A stretch of 41,237 nt of DNA, taken from positions 1 to 41,237 of the forward strand of contig JAVWMQ010000013.1 in assembly GCA_036637375.1 (NCBI GenBank). Direction: 5' to 3'. This document shows, in pieces, positions 24,674 through 33,710 of this stretch. The first letter of the stretch is position 1; each line of letters starts with the position of its first letter. The notes beneath the pieces are model-generated. The model was not told the DNA's origin, made no database searches, and saw only the letters and a program-made list of their open reading frames with translations. A program made the translations under genes and the position numbers. Source of the DNA: JAVWMQ01 sp036637375 (lineage in GTDB: Bacteria; Bacillota; Clostridia; Peptostreptococcales; Anaerovoracaceae).

Positions 24674-24710
24674 ATTAAATTACAAAATTGTAGTAAAGGA
24701 AGTGAAAGCG

Positions 24711-24926
24711 TTGGCAAAAGGAAAATTAGTTTTTAGAACAGACAGATGTAAGGGATGCGAACTATGTGTATCAGTATGTCCAAAACAGATTCTAAAATTA
24801 GATGAAAAGAACGTTAACAAAAAAGGGTATCATCCAGTAAGCATTATAGATGAAGACGCATGTATCGGTTGTGCAAGTTGTGCATTAATCTGTCCAGACG
24901 GAATCATTAACGTTTACGTAGAGTAG
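24711..24926 (+). CDS. 2-oxoacid:ferredoxin oxidoreductase, 4Fe-4S ferredoxin (delta) subunit
   Basis: The 71-residue ferredoxin has two 4Fe-4S motifs, CKGCELCVSVCP and CIGCASCALICP. In VOR/KOR-type enzymes this subunit passes electrons from the TPP site to external ferredoxin. A GTG at 24702 is also in frame, but it overlaps the ribosome binding site AAAGGAAG; the TTG at 24711 sits 8 bp behind it and gives the family's usual (M)AKGKLVFRTDRCKGC start. First gene of the operon, 15 bp before the alpha subunit. Confidence 0.92.
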   Translation: MAKGKLVFRTDRCKGCELCVSVCPKQILKLDEKNVNKKGYHPVSIIDEDACIGCASCALICPDGIINVYVE

Positions 24927-24941
24927 GAGGGAAGCAGAGAA

Positions 24942-26018
24942 ATGAGTGAAAAGAAATTAATGAAGGGTAACGAAGCTTTCGCTACAGCTGCTATTAATGC
25001 AGGATGTAGATATTACTTTGGATATCCAATCACACCACAGAACGAAGTACCTGAATTTATGTCTAGAGAATTACCAAAAATTGGTGGATCTTTTATTCAG
25101 GCAGAAAGTGAATTAGCAGCAGTAAACATGGCTTATGGTGCATCAGCAGCAGGCGGAAGAGTTCTAATTTCTTCATCATCACCTGGTATTGCGCTAATGC
25201 AGGAGAACTTCTCTTTGCTAGCTTCAGTTGAACTACCAGTTGTATTTGTAAGTGTAATGAGAGGTGGCCCTGGTATTGGTTCAATTCAGCCAGCTCAGGC
25301 AGACTACGAACAGGCAACTAGAGGAGGCGGAAACGGTGACTACCATACTATCGTATTTGCTCCAAACTCAATTCAGGAAGCTATGGATATGATCTACAAC
25401 GGATTTGATATTGCTGATGAATATAGAACACCAGTTATGATTTGTGCAGACGGTATGCTAGGACAGATGATGGAACCTGTAACAGTTCCACCAGCAAAAG
25501 AAGCACCAAACGAAGAAACTATTCCTCAGATTAAACCTTGGGCATTAACAGGTCACAAGAACAAGAGAGATAGACACGCAATGAACTCTGTTTGGTTACA
25601 GCAGGAACTACTAGAAGATTACATTAACGAATACTGGCCTAAGTTTGAAAAAGCTCAGGAAGTTTTACAGGATTACGAAAACATTAATGTAGATAAATGT
25701 GAAGTACTATTTGTTTCATACGGATCAACTTCAAGAATTACTCAGGAAGCTATGGAAATCCTTGAAAAAGAAGGCATTAGCTGTGGTTTAATTAGACCAA
25801 AAACATTATGGCCTTTCCCAACTAAAGCATTTGAAGAAATTGGACCAAATGTTAAGCATGTAATCAGCGTTGAATTATCTCAGGGCCAGATGGTTAGAGA
25901 TATTGAATGGGCTCTAAAATGTAAATATGAAGTTGGCTTGATTAACAGAGTTGGCGGAATGTTACTAGACCCTAATGAAATCGTTGAAAGAACTAAGAAG
26001 ATCATGGAGGTGAAGTAA
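24942..26018 (+). CDS. vorB: 2-oxoacid:ferredoxin oxidoreductase alpha subunit (VorB-like)
   Basis: The 358-residue subunit carries the pyrimidine-binding segment (KGNEAFATAAINAGCRYYFGYPITP), the family stretch GGPGIGSIQPAQADY and the C-terminal domain II (VLFVSYGSTSRIT, LIRPKTLWPFP). It resembles 3-methyl-2-oxobutanoate (2-oxoisovalerate) oxidoreductase subunit VorB. With the other three subunits it converts branched-chain 2-oxoacids to acyl-CoA, CO2 and reduced ferredoxin. The ribosome binding site is GGAGGG; the next gene starts directly after its stop codon. 2-Oxoglutarate is an alternative substrate, since KorA is closely related. The aminotransferase in the operon and BrnQ nearby favour VOR. 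Confidence 0.9.
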   Translation: MSEKKLMKGNEAFATAAINAGCRYYFGYPITPQNEVPEFMSRELPKIGGSFIQAESELAAVNMAYGASAAGGRVLISSSSPGIALMQENFSLLASVELPVVFVSVMRGGPGIGSIQPAQADYEQATRGGGNGDYHTIVFAPNSIQEAMDMIYNGFDIADEYRTPVMICADGMLGQMMEPVTVPPAKEAPNEETIPQIKPWALTGHKNKRDRHAMNSVWLQQELLEDYINEYWPKFEKAQEVLQDYENINVDKCEVLFVSYGSTSRITQEAMEILEKEGISCGLIRPKTLWPFPTKAFEEIGPNVKHVISVELSQGQMVRDIEWALKCKYEVGLINRVGGMLLDPNEIVERTKKIMEVK

Positions 26019-26765
26019 GTGAAACCAGTATTTGAATATTCAAAAGGTATGCGTGAAAAAGAAATGCATTACTGTCCAGGATGTACACATGGTATTGCGC
26101 ATAGATTAATCATGGAAGTACTAGAAGAAAGAGGACAGCTTGGAGATGCAATTGGTGTTGCTCCAGTAGGATGCTCAATCGTATCTCATCAGTACATGAA
26201 CATTGATATGTTAGAGTCACCACATGGTAGAGCTCCAGCAGTAGCATCAGGAATCAGAAGAGTTCATCCAAATGCACCTATATTTACATATCAGGGAGAC
26301 GGAGACTTAGCTTCAATCGGAACTGGTGAAGTTATCCACGCAGCAGAAAGAGGCGAAAAATTTACTACATTCTTCATTAACAACGCAATCTATGGTATGA
26401 CTGGTGGTCAGATGGCACCAACAACATTGATTGGACAAAAAGCAACAACTTGTGTTGGAGGTAGAACTCCAGAGCAGGCTGGTTTCCCACTTAGAATGGC
26501 TGAAATCATGAATACAATTGATGGTGCAGTTTATGTAGAGAGAGTAACTGTTACAACTCCTGCAGACATTAGAAAAGCAAAAAAAGCTATCGCAAGAGCT
26601 TTTGATGTACAGGAACAGGGTCTTGGATACTCATTTGTTGAAATCCTATCAACTTGTCCAACTAACTGGGGAATGCCTCCAGTACAGTCAATTGATTGGT
26701 TGAGAGAAAACATGATTCCTTACTATCCAGTTAAGCAGTTTAAGTGTCCAGAGGAGGTAAAATAA
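26019..26765 (+). CDS. 2-oxoacid:ferredoxin oxidoreductase TPP-binding beta subunit (VorA-like)
   Basis: The 248-residue subunit has the cysteines CPGCTHG near the N-terminus and the TPP motif YQGDGDLASIGTGE followed by NNAIYGMTGGQMAPTT. It holds the thiamine diphosphate at the interface with the alpha subunit. It starts with GTG immediately after the alpha subunit's stop codon, with GGAGGTG 8 bp ahead, and its stop overlaps the next start by one base (TAATG). Such tight packing suggests coupled synthesis of the complex. Confidence 0.92.
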   Translation: MKPVFEYSKGMREKEMHYCPGCTHGIAHRLIMEVLEERGQLGDAIGVAPVGCSIVSHQYMNIDMLESPHGRAPAVASGIRRVHPNAPIFTYQGDGDLASIGTGEVIHAAERGEKFTTFFINNAIYGMTGGQMAPTTLIGQKATTCVGGRTPEQAGFPLRMAEIMNTIDGAVYVERVTVTTPADIRKAKKAIARAFDVQEQGLGYSFVEILSTCPTNWGMPPVQSIDWLRENMIPYYPVKQFKCPEEVK

Positions 26766-27298
26766 TGAGTGCTAAGAGAATTTTTATCGCCGGATTCGGT
26801 GGACAGGGTGTACTATTAATTGGCCAGATGCTATCTTATGCAGCAATGTTTGAAGAAAAAGAAGTAACTTGGATGCCAAGTTATGGCCCTGAAATGCGTG
26901 GAGGTACAGCTAACTGTACAGTAAATATTTCTGACAAAACTATCGCATCACCACTTATTACAGAATGTGACGTTCTAATCGCAATGAACGCTCCATCTCT
27001 AGAAAAGTTTGAAAGCATGCTAGTTCCTGGTGGAGATTTATTCATTAACTCTTCAATCATTGACCAAAAAGCAAGCAGAGATGATGTAAAAGTACATTAT
27101 GTAGATTGCAGATATTTGGCAGAAGAAGTAGTTGGAAATGGTAAAACACAGAACATGGTTATGTTAGGTGCAATCATTAACGCAACTAAAGTTGTAGATA
27201 TTAACACAATGGAAAAAGTATTTGAAAAGGTTCTAACTGGCGGAAAAGCTAAGTTAATTCCAAAGAATATGGAAGCATTAAATTCTTGGACAGAATAG
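26765..27298 (+). CDS. 2-oxoacid:ferredoxin oxidoreductase gamma subunit
   Basis: The 177-residue subunit has the gamma-family signature IAGFGGQGVLLIGQML at residues 7-22 and the PSYGPEMRGGTANCTV segment. It completes the CoA-binding side of the enzyme. The ATG at 26765 has AGGAGG 7 bp upstream inside the previous gene and overlaps its stop by one base; a longer in-frame start at 26744 lies within that gene and is not needed. Confidence 0.93.
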   Translation: MSAKRIFIAGFGGQGVLLIGQMLSYAAMFEEKEVTWMPSYGPEMRGGTANCTVNISDKTIASPLITECDVLIAMNAPSLEKFESMLVPGGDLFINSSIIDQKASRDDVKVHYVDCRYLAEEVVGNGKTQNMVMLGAIINATKVVDINTMEKVFEKVLTGGKAKLIPKNMEALNSWTE

Positions 27299-27312
27299 AA
27301 AAGAGTATTTCG

Positions 27313-28002
27313 ATGAAAAGAGTAACATTAATTACAGGTCATTATGGAAGCGGTAAAACAGAGTTTTCAATGAACTTAACTGTAGATTTAAAAAAGAAAC
27401 ATGACAAAGTCGCAATTTTGGATCTGGATATAGCTAATCCTTACTTTAGAAGTAGAGAGAGACAAAAGATGCTTGAAGACTTAGGAATTTCAATACAATT
27501 TAATTCCTTTGGTTATGATATAACAGAAGATCTTCCAGCGCTTTCGGCAACAATTAAAACTCCACTTGAAAACAAGGAGTATATGGCTGTAGTCGATGTA
27601 GGTGGTGATGATAGTGGTGCTAGAGTTTTGAATCAATTTGGCAAATACTTCACTAAAGACGATTCAGAGATGCTTGCAGTAATAAATGCGAATAGACCTG
27701 AAACTGACAATGTAGAAGGTGCAATTATGCACATTAGAAGTATTGAAATTGAAACAGGAATTAAGATGGACGGTATTATTAATAATACTCATATGCTTAA
27801 AGAAACAACACCACAAGATATTATCAAAGGATATCGCCTATGTCAGGAGGTTTCAAAAGAGCTTGACTTACCAATTGTTTGGAATACATGTCGTGAAACG
27901 TTGCTCGATGAATTAAATGAAGAACTTCAAAAAGAAGGGATTCAGGATATGATAATCTATCCAATTAAGCTTTATATGAGACCGTCGTGGCTCGAATTAT
28001 AG
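27313..28002 (+). CDS. P-loop ATPase of the VOR operon (CobQ/MinD/ParA-like)
   Basis: The 229-residue protein begins with a Walker A motif GHYGSGKTE (residues 9-17). Then come LDLDIANPYFRSRE, where Asp follows the second strand as in MinD/ParA-like NTPases, VVDVGGDDSGAR (Walker B/switch region) and AVINANRPETDN. It lacks DNA-binding or membrane-targeting extensions. A TTG start at 27286 overlapping the gamma gene is possible, but the ATG at 27313 begins the conserved MKRVTLITGHYGSGKT. Such ATPases often load metal centres or cofactors. Its position inside the VOR operon suggests help in assembling or regulating the enzyme, which is inference only. Confidence 0.8.
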   Translation: MKRVTLITGHYGSGKTEFSMNLTVDLKKKHDKVAILDLDIANPYFRSRERQKMLEDLGISIQFNSFGYDITEDLPALSATIKTPLENKEYMAVVDVGGDDSGARVLNQFGKYFTKDDSEMLAVINANRPETDNVEGAIMHIRSIEIETGIKMDGIINNTHMLKETTPQDIIKGYRLCQEVSKELDLPIVWNTCRETLLDELNEELQKEGIQDMIIYPIKLYMRPSWLEL

Positions 28003-28026
28003 GTAACGCCAAAAGGAGGCAAAAAA

Positions 28027-29211
28027 ATGGTTAAATTTTCAACAAGAATGGACCAGCTTCAAGGTTCAGAAATCAGAGAATTATTAAAGGTTGCTGCAGA
28101 CCCATCTATTATTTCTTTTGCAGGTGGACTTCCTGCTCCAGAATTGTTCCCAGTTGAACAGATGAAAGCTGCATCAATGAAAGTTATGGATACAAAAGGT
28201 AGACAGGCATTACAGTATGCTACAACTGAAGGAGATCCAGTTTTAAGACAGCACATCGCTGACAGAATGCTTGCAAAAAACAACATTAAAACTGACATTG
28301 ATCATATTTTAATGACTGCTGGTTCTCAGCAGGGACTTGACTTTTCTGCTCGTGTTTTCTTAAATAAGGATGACGTTGTACTTCTTGAAAGCCCTTCATA
28401 CCTTGGTGCTGTAAATGCGTTTAAGGCTTGTGAACCAAGATTTATCGAAGTTCCAACAGATGAAAACGGAATGATCATGGAAGAACTAGAAAAAATTCTT
28501 GAAAAAGAAGATAAAGTTAAAATGATCTACGTAATTCCTGATTTCCAGAACCCAACAGGTAGAACTTGGAATCTTGAAAGAAGACATAAGTTTATGGAAA
28601 TCATTAACAAGTTTGAAATTCCAGTAGTAGAAGACAATCCATACGGTGAATTAAGATTTGAAGGCGAAGCTATGCCAGCTCTTAAATCTTTAGATACTAA
28701 GGGATTAGTAATCTTCTTAGGAACTTTCTCAAAGATTCTAGCTCCTGGTTACAGACTTGGATGGGTTTGTGCAGAAGACGAAATTCTTGCTAAATATAAC
28801 TTCATCGAGCAGGCTGCTAGCTTACAGGCTCCAACAGTTTCTATGCTAGAAACAGCTCAGTTCCTAGATGATAATGACTTAGACGAACACGTTGCTAAAA
28901 TCTGTAAGGTTTATGGCGAGAGAAGAGATTGCATGATCAATGCAATGAAAGAACACTTCCCAGCAGAATGCAAATTCACATATTCAACAGGTGGATTGTT
29001 CACATGGGTAGTTCTACCAGAATACATGAACGCAAAAGAAATGGCACCACAGTGTCTAGAAAAGGGCGTTGCATATGTTCCAGGTGGAAGCTTCTTCCCT
29101 AATGGTGGTAACGAAAACACATTCAGACTTAACTACTCTTGTATGCCAGAAGACAAAATTGTTAAAGGTATCAAGTTAATTGCTGAAGTAATTAAAGCAA
29201 ACTTAAGATAG
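28027..29211 (+). CDS. PLP-dependent class I aminotransferase
   Basis: The 394-residue protein is a fold-type I aminotransferase of the 2-aminoadipate/LysN-like branch. Visible marks are the N-terminal ISFAGGLPAPELFP, VIPDFQNPTGRTW, DNPYGELRFEG, the PLP-lysine region GTFSKILAPGYRLGW (Schiff-base Lys in TFSK) and the C-terminal FRLNYSC with the carboxylate-binding Arg. It would turn branched-chain or aromatic amino acids into the 2-oxoacids used by the VOR enzyme encoded upstream. The gene follows the ATPase gene by 24 bp with AAAGGAGG and ends the operon before a terminator. The exact amino donor is not evident. Confidence 0.92.
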   Translation: MVKFSTRMDQLQGSEIRELLKVAADPSIISFAGGLPAPELFPVEQMKAASMKVMDTKGRQALQYATTEGDPVLRQHIADRMLAKNNIKTDIDHILMTAGSQQGLDFSARVFLNKDDVVLLESPSYLGAVNAFKACEPRFIEVPTDENGMIMEELEKILEKEDKVKMIYVIPDFQNPTGRTWNLERRHKFMEIINKFEIPVVEDNPYGELRFEGEAMPALKSLDTKGLVIFLGTFSKILAPGYRLGWVCAEDEILAKYNFIEQAASLQAPTVSMLETAQFLDDNDLDEHVAKICKVYGERRDCMINAMKEHFPAECKFTYSTGGLFTWVVLPEYMNAKEMAPQCLEKGVAYVPGGSFFPNGGNENTFRLNYSCMPEDKIVKGIKLIAEVIKANLR

Positions 29212-29239
29212 TTACTGAATAATACTAAACTATTAAAAT

Positions 29240-29274
29240 CACTATAGCCGTTAATTCGGCTATGGTGTTTTTTT
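29240..29274 (+). terminator. Terminator of the VOR operon
   Basis: An 11-bp stem including one G-T pair (29240-29250 with 29257-29267), a 6-base loop and a T-run. Confidence 0.92.
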
Positions 29275-29315
29275 GATACAAAATGTGGGAACAACGGTGT
29301 GAAGTGATAAAAAAG

Positions 29316-29344
29316 TGGAAAGGAATGGCGTTTTGTGGTATAAT
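29316..29344 (+). promoter_or_regulatory. Promoter of the yybS-gdpP-rplI-dnaB block
   Basis: TGGAAA (29316-29321), a 17-bp spacer, an extended -10 TG-G and a perfect TATAAT (29339-29344), 30 bp before the first gene. Confidence 0.7.
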
Positions 29345-29373
29345 TTATAAACTATAATTAAGAGGGAGAATGT

Positions 29374-30111
29374 ATGTATATAGGAATATTATTCGCAGCA
29401 ATGGTTGTAATGCCCATGAACTTTATTAGGAGAGGCATTGCGTTTAAAGTACCACCTTTTCAGGTGATTTCAAGGAGTATATTGTGGACTGGTTTCGGTC
29501 TTTTATTTATTCTAGGAATTTCTGCTGCAATGGGTGAAAATGTAATTGATGAAATTCAGCAGGCTTATCAAGTGGCTGCAAAGACTTTAGCAGAGAATGG
29601 GGAGCTCGCTAAACAGCTTGGAATAGACAGTTTACCGCTAGATGAGAGGATTAAATTCATATCGTCAATTTACGATGTTGTTGCTCAGAGTTTAATTGCT
29701 ATGCTTTTTACATTCTCAGCAATAATTAGTTTTTTTGAATACAAGATATTTGCAAAGCTTAAATATGGAGAAGTTCCACCAAGCCAAAAACCACTGATTA
29801 GAGAGTTTAATTTAAAACCAGAGAACCTTACAGGTTGGTTTATAATATATCTAGTTGTTTGGCTCATTAAGGCATCAGGAGCATATGTTGGTGAGATTGC
29901 CACATTAAATGTGAATCTACTAATAGAATCAATCTTTGCGCTTCAAGGGATTTCTGTAATTTGTTATGCTATATATATCAAGAGGAAACCGATTGTTTTA
30001 GGTGGAATTTTATGTGTAGCACTATGGCTGTTACCGTTTGGTAAGCAGTTATTATTTATTTTAGGATTGCTAGAGATTGTTTTGGGTCTCAAAAAGCGAG
30101 TTAGCAATTAA
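29374..30111 (+). CDS. YybS/DUF2232-like membrane protein
   Basis: The 245-residue protein has about five to six hydrophobic helices (near residues 3-15, 30-52, 105-125, 150-170, 180-198, 205-240). Sequence likeness is weak, but its place directly ahead of gdpP, rplI and dnaB is that of yybS (DUF2232) in Firmicutes, and the length and topology fit a shortened member. B. subtilis YybS is longer, so part of the N-terminus may be absent. The role of the family is unknown. GAGGGAGA ribosome binding site; 12 bp separate it from gdpP. Confidence 0.7.
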   Translation: MYIGILFAAMVVMPMNFIRRGIAFKVPPFQVISRSILWTGFGLLFILGISAAMGENVIDEIQQAYQVAAKTLAENGELAKQLGIDSLPLDERIKFISSIYDVVAQSLIAMLFTFSAIISFFEYKIFAKLKYGEVPPSQKPLIREFNLKPENLTGWFIIYLVVWLIKASGAYVGEIATLNVNLLIESIFALQGISVICYAIYIKRKPIVLGGILCVALWLLPFGKQLLFILGLLEIVLGLKKRVSN

Positions 30112-30123
30112 AAGAGGAGTTTT

Positions 30124-31887
30124 ATGGGTAACTTTCAAGAGGTAAATGAATTTATTAATTATATTCCTGTACCTATGTGTACGGTGGATGATGAGGGAAA
30201 AATCGTTGATGCTAATGCTTTAATCGGTGATGTTTTTATTTATGACGGAATCATTGGTGGAGATGTTTTTGCGCTACTTGGAATCAAAAAGGAAGAAATA
30301 TTTGAAGCTTGTCACAAAGACAGTGAACTTAGGTTGTCTAGAAATGACAAGATTTTCAAAATACTACCAAAGAAGGTGGGAGAGGATATCTCCTCGGTAG
30401 TGGCACTTTATTTTATAGATTTGACTGCAAAAGAAACAGCAGAGGAAAAATACATAGAGAGCAAGACTTGTATGGCTGTTGTGAATATTGATAACTTTGA
30501 TGAACTTAATTCAAGCACAAATGACGAAAATCATTTCACTGTTATTGGTGAAATTGACAAGACTATAAGGCACTGGGCTGGTACAATGGAAGCATCAGTG
30601 ACAAGGCACAAGGAACATATGTATTTTGTAGTCTTTGAATACAAGCATCTAAGAGAGCAACAGGAATCTAAGTTTAGCATATTAGATAAAGTTAGAGAAA
30701 TTGAAACGGATGCAGACTTCCCAATTACACTATCAATTGGAATTGGAATTAATGGCAGGAACTTAGACGAGAGTGATGAGTTTGCAGACCAGGCGCTGGA
30801 TCTTGCCCTTGGTAGAGGTGGCGACCAGGTTGTAATTAAGAACAAAGATAAAATAACATATTACGGGGGCAAAGCCCAAACAGTAGAAAAAAGCAACAAA
30901 GGCAAGTCGAGAATTATAGGACATGCTCTAAAGAGGCTAATTGAGGCATCATCAAAGGTATTCATTATGGGGCATAGAAACCCAGATATGGATTCATTTG
31001 GCTCTGCCCTAGGTATTGCCAAGCTTACAATGCTACTTAACAAGGAAGCATATATTGTAGTTGACAAATACAATGAGGCACTTGTTTCATTATACGAGGA
31101 AGCTAAATCTAAAGATGTATACAATTTAATTAATAGCAAAAAGGCGCTTTCGATGATTGATCAGGATTGTTTGGTAGTGGTGGTAGACACCCATAGACCA
31201 AGTCAGACTGAGTGCCCAGACCTGCTAAAATGCCACGCTAGGAGCGTAGTCATTGATCATCATAGAAAGGCTGAGGAATTTGTAGAAAACCCTACAATGG
31301 TGTATACAGAGCCTTATGCGTCATCTACATCAGAGCTTGTAACAGAGATTTTGCAATATACTATAGAGAGAAGGAGCATTACTAAACTTGAGGCAGAGGC
31401 ACTACTGGCTGGTATATTTGTTGATACAAATAGGTTTAGTGTTAAATCTGGAGTTAGAACCTTTGAGGCAGCAGCTTGGCTAAGACGTGCAGGAGCTGAC
31501 ATAGCCAGTGTAAAGAGGCTATTTCAAATCAGCGCAGAATCATTTAAGACTAGAGCGACCTGCATAGCAGCAGCAACAGTAGAAGAAAACGGAGTTGCAT
31601 ATAGTATTTGTGAGGGGCAACATGTAAATTCACAAATCATTAACTCCCAAGTAGCTGATGAGCTTTTGACAATTCAAGGTGTCACTATGAGTTTTGTCGC
31701 AGGGCAAAACGAAAACGGTAGAACAATTGTAAGTGCAAGGTCTATTGGAGAGAAAAACGTACAAATAATTATGGAAGAATTTAATGGTGGTGGACATTTG
31801 AACACTGCTGGGGCACAGATGAATATTTCCCCAGAGGAAGCCATAGAAGAAATCAAAAAAATACTAAAGAGAGATGATATAGTTTAA
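30124..31887 (+). CDS. gdpP: Cyclic-di-AMP phosphodiesterase GdpP, lacking membrane helices
   Basis: The 587-residue protein has a PAS-like domain (about 5-105), a degenerate GGDEF domain (about 115-250; the catalytic motif is not present), a DHH phosphodiesterase domain (about 275-430: GHRNPDMDSFGSALG, VVVVDTHRP, VVIDHHRK) and a DHHA1 domain (about 470-580, ending EFNGGGHLNTAGAQ). It hydrolyses c-di-AMP to 5'-pApA. Canonical GdpP/YybT starts with two transmembrane helices. Here the frame opens with the PAS region after a good AGAGGAG site, so the enzyme should be soluble or held by its neighbour YybS. The order yybS-gdpP-rplI-dnaB is conserved in Firmicutes. Confidence 0.93.
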   Translation: MGNFQEVNEFINYIPVPMCTVDDEGKIVDANALIGDVFIYDGIIGGDVFALLGIKKEEIFEACHKDSELRLSRNDKIFKILPKKVGEDISSVVALYFIDLTAKETAEEKYIESKTCMAVVNIDNFDELNSSTNDENHFTVIGEIDKTIRHWAGTMEASVTRHKEHMYFVVFEYKHLREQQESKFSILDKVREIETDADFPITLSIGIGINGRNLDESDEFADQALDLALGRGGDQVVIKNKDKITYYGGKAQTVEKSNKGKSRIIGHALKRLIEASSKVFIMGHRNPDMDSFGSALGIAKLTMLLNKEAYIVVDKYNEALVSLYEEAKSKDVYNLINSKKALSMIDQDCLVVVVDTHRPSQTECPDLLKCHARSVVIDHHRKAEEFVENPTMVYTEPYASSTSELVTEILQYTIERRSITKLEAEALLAGIFVDTNRFSVKSGVRTFEAAAWLRRAGADIASVKRLFQISAESFKTRATCIAAATVEENGVAYSICEGQHVNSQIINSQVADELLTIQGVTMSFVAGQNENGRTIVSARSIGEKNVQIIMEEFNGGGHLNTAGAQMNISPEEAIEEIKKILKRDDIV

Positions 31888-31903
31888 AATAGGAGGTAGA
31901 AAA

Positions 31904-32350
31904 ATGAAAGTAATTTTATTAGCAGATGTTAAAGGTAAGGGTAAAGCTGGAGATGTTGTAAAGGTTAGTGATGGATTCGCAAGAAATATGCTTTTCCCAA
32001 AAAACCTAGCTAAGGAAGCAACTCCAGGAAACTTAAAGAATTTAGAAAACAAAAAGGCAGAAGAAGCAGCAAACAAGGCAGCAAACAAGGCAGCAGCAGA
32101 GGCAGATGCTGAAAAAATTAAGGAATCTAAGGTTATTATTAAAACTAAAGGCGGCGAAGGTGGCAAGTTATTTGGTTCAATAACTTCAAAGGACATTGCT
32201 GACGGGTTCAAAGAACAGTTTGGATTTGAAATTGACAAAAAGAAAATTGTACTTGATAGTCCAATTAAACATACAGGTGAGTTTGAAATCAAAATCAAAC
32301 TATACCCAGAGGTTGTTGCTGAGCTAAAAGTTTCAGTAGAAACTGAATAG
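31904..32350 (+). CDS. rplI: Ribosomal protein bL9
   Basis: The 148-residue product has the bL9 N-terminal domain (MKVILLADVKGKGKAGDVVKV split across residues 1-21, then DGFARNMLFPKNLA), the long central helix rich in Ala/Lys/Glu (about 45-75) and the C-terminal rRNA-binding domain with GGEGGKLFGSIT. AGGAGG ribosome binding site, 16 bp after gdpP and 27 bp before dnaB. Confidence 0.97.
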   Translation: MKVILLADVKGKGKAGDVVKVSDGFARNMLFPKNLAKEATPGNLKNLENKKAEEAANKAANKAAAEADAEKIKESKVIIKTKGGEGGKLFGSITSKDIADGFKEQFGFEIDKKKIVLDSPIKHTGEFEIKIKLYPEVVAELKVSVETE

Positions 32351-32377
32351 TAATAGTATTTAACGAGGAGAAGATTT

Positions 32378-33694
32378 ATGGAAAAGATTCCTCCACATAA
32401 TTTAGAAGCCGAAAAATCTGTTTTAGGGGCGTGTATGCTTAGCAAGGATGCACTTTTTGATGTACTTGAAGAGGTTAGAAGCAGAGATTTTTATAGTAAG
32501 GCACATAAGGAAATCTTTGAAGTTATTTCTGAACTGCAAAAGAGTAATTCACCAGTTGACGTGCTGACAGTTTCAGAGGAACTAAAGAGGAAAAACGTTC
32601 TTGACCTTGTAGGAGGTAGAGGATATATTGCAACTTTAAGTTCTGAGGTACCATCGACTTCAAATGCAGGAGAATATGCAAAAATTGTAGCTGAGAAATC
32701 AACGCTAAGGCAGTTAATTGAAACGGCGAATCAAATAAGTTCAAAGGGATACGAAGGTAGAAACGATGCACTTTCTCTACTAGACTTTGCTGAAAAAGGG
32801 ATTTTTGAAATTGCCCAAGGCAAACAGCAAGGGGATATGGCACATATTTCCGATGTACTCCTTAGAAACCTTGAAATACTTGGAGAAAGACAGTCTAATA
32901 CTGGCGGATTGACAGGTGTTACAAGTGGACTTACAGACATTGACAGGAAACTTAGTGGATTCCAGAAATCAGATATGATTGTACTTGCCGCTAGACCCTC
33001 AATGGGTAAGACTGCATTCGCACTAAACGTAGGGCTACAGGCAGCACTAAAGGGCAAGGCGACAGTGTTAATATTTAGTTTGGAAATGGCAAAAGAGCAG
33101 TTAGGACAGCGTTTACTTGCAATGGAAGCTAGAGTTGATTCTATGAAGATGAACACAGGGGACCTTGATTCTCAGGAATGGGAAAAAATCGGAGCAGCAC
33201 TAGACTCTCTAAGCCAAGGGAATATTATTATTGATGATACACCAGGTATCAGAATGATGGAAATTAAGAATAAATGTAGACGTCTAAAAGCAGAAAAAGG
33301 GTTAGATATGATTATCTTGGACTACTTGCAGTTAATGGATGGCGAAGGTCGTTCAGATAACAGACAGCAGGAAATTACCCAATTATCAAGGGGTATGAAA
33401 CAGCTGGCAAGGGAAATGGATTGCCCTATTATCGTGCTTAGTCAGTTAAGTCGTGCACCAGACCAAAGACCAGATCATAGACCTGTTATGTCAGACCTTA
33501 GAGAATCTGGAGCAATTGAGCAGGATGCAGACGTTGTAATATTTCTATATAGGGATGAAGTTTATCATCCAGAAGACACAGAAAAACCAGGGATTTGCGA
33601 AGTAATAATTGCAAAACACAGAAATGGACCTACTGGAACAGTAGATGTATTGTGGCAAAGTAAATACACAAGATTTGCCAATTTGTCTAGGTAG
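32378..33694 (+). CDS. dnaB: Replicative DNA helicase DnaB
   Basis: The 438-residue protein has the N-terminal helical domain (PPHNLEAEKSVLGACML) and the RecA-like motor with Walker A ARPSMGKTA (about residue 205), Walker B MIILDYLQLM, the QEITQLSRGMKQLARE helix and the C-terminal AKHRNGPTG arginine-finger region. It unwinds DNA at the replication fork as a hexamer (named DnaC in B. subtilis). GAGGAG ribosome binding site; downstream lie a DUF1858 gene and a DnaD-like gene. Confidence 0.97.
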   Translation: MEKIPPHNLEAEKSVLGACMLSKDALFDVLEEVRSRDFYSKAHKEIFEVISELQKSNSPVDVLTVSEELKRKNVLDLVGGRGYIATLSSEVPSTSNAGEYAKIVAEKSTLRQLIETANQISSKGYEGRNDALSLLDFAEKGIFEIAQGKQQGDMAHISDVLLRNLEILGERQSNTGGLTGVTSGLTDIDRKLSGFQKSDMIVLAARPSMGKTAFALNVGLQAALKGKATVLIFSLEMAKEQLGQRLLAMEARVDSMKMNTGDLDSQEWEKIGAALDSLSQGNIIIDDTPGIRMMEIKNKCRRLKAEKGLDMIILDYLQLMDGEGRSDNRQQEITQLSRGMKQLAREMDCPIIVLSQLSRAPDQRPDHRPVMSDLRESGAIEQDADVVIFLYRDEVYHPEDTEKPGICEVIIAKHRNGPTGTVDVLWQSKYTRFANLSR

Positions 33695-33710
33695 CGAAGG
33701 AGGAAATGCT

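Noticed and set aside
28837..28853. Copy of GTTTC-N7-GAAAC inside the aminotransferase gene
   Set aside because: It encodes conserved Val-Ser...Glu-Thr codons in mid-gene. Probably codon-driven.
32330..32346. GTTTC...GAAAC near the end of rplI
   Set aside because: The half-sites are only four bases apart and lie in coding sequence, unlike the 7-base spacing of the operator motif.
31864..32445. 193-codon minus-strand frame opposite rplI
   Set aside because: It is antisense to a clear ribosomal protein gene and has the Ser/Ala-rich composition of a shadow frame.
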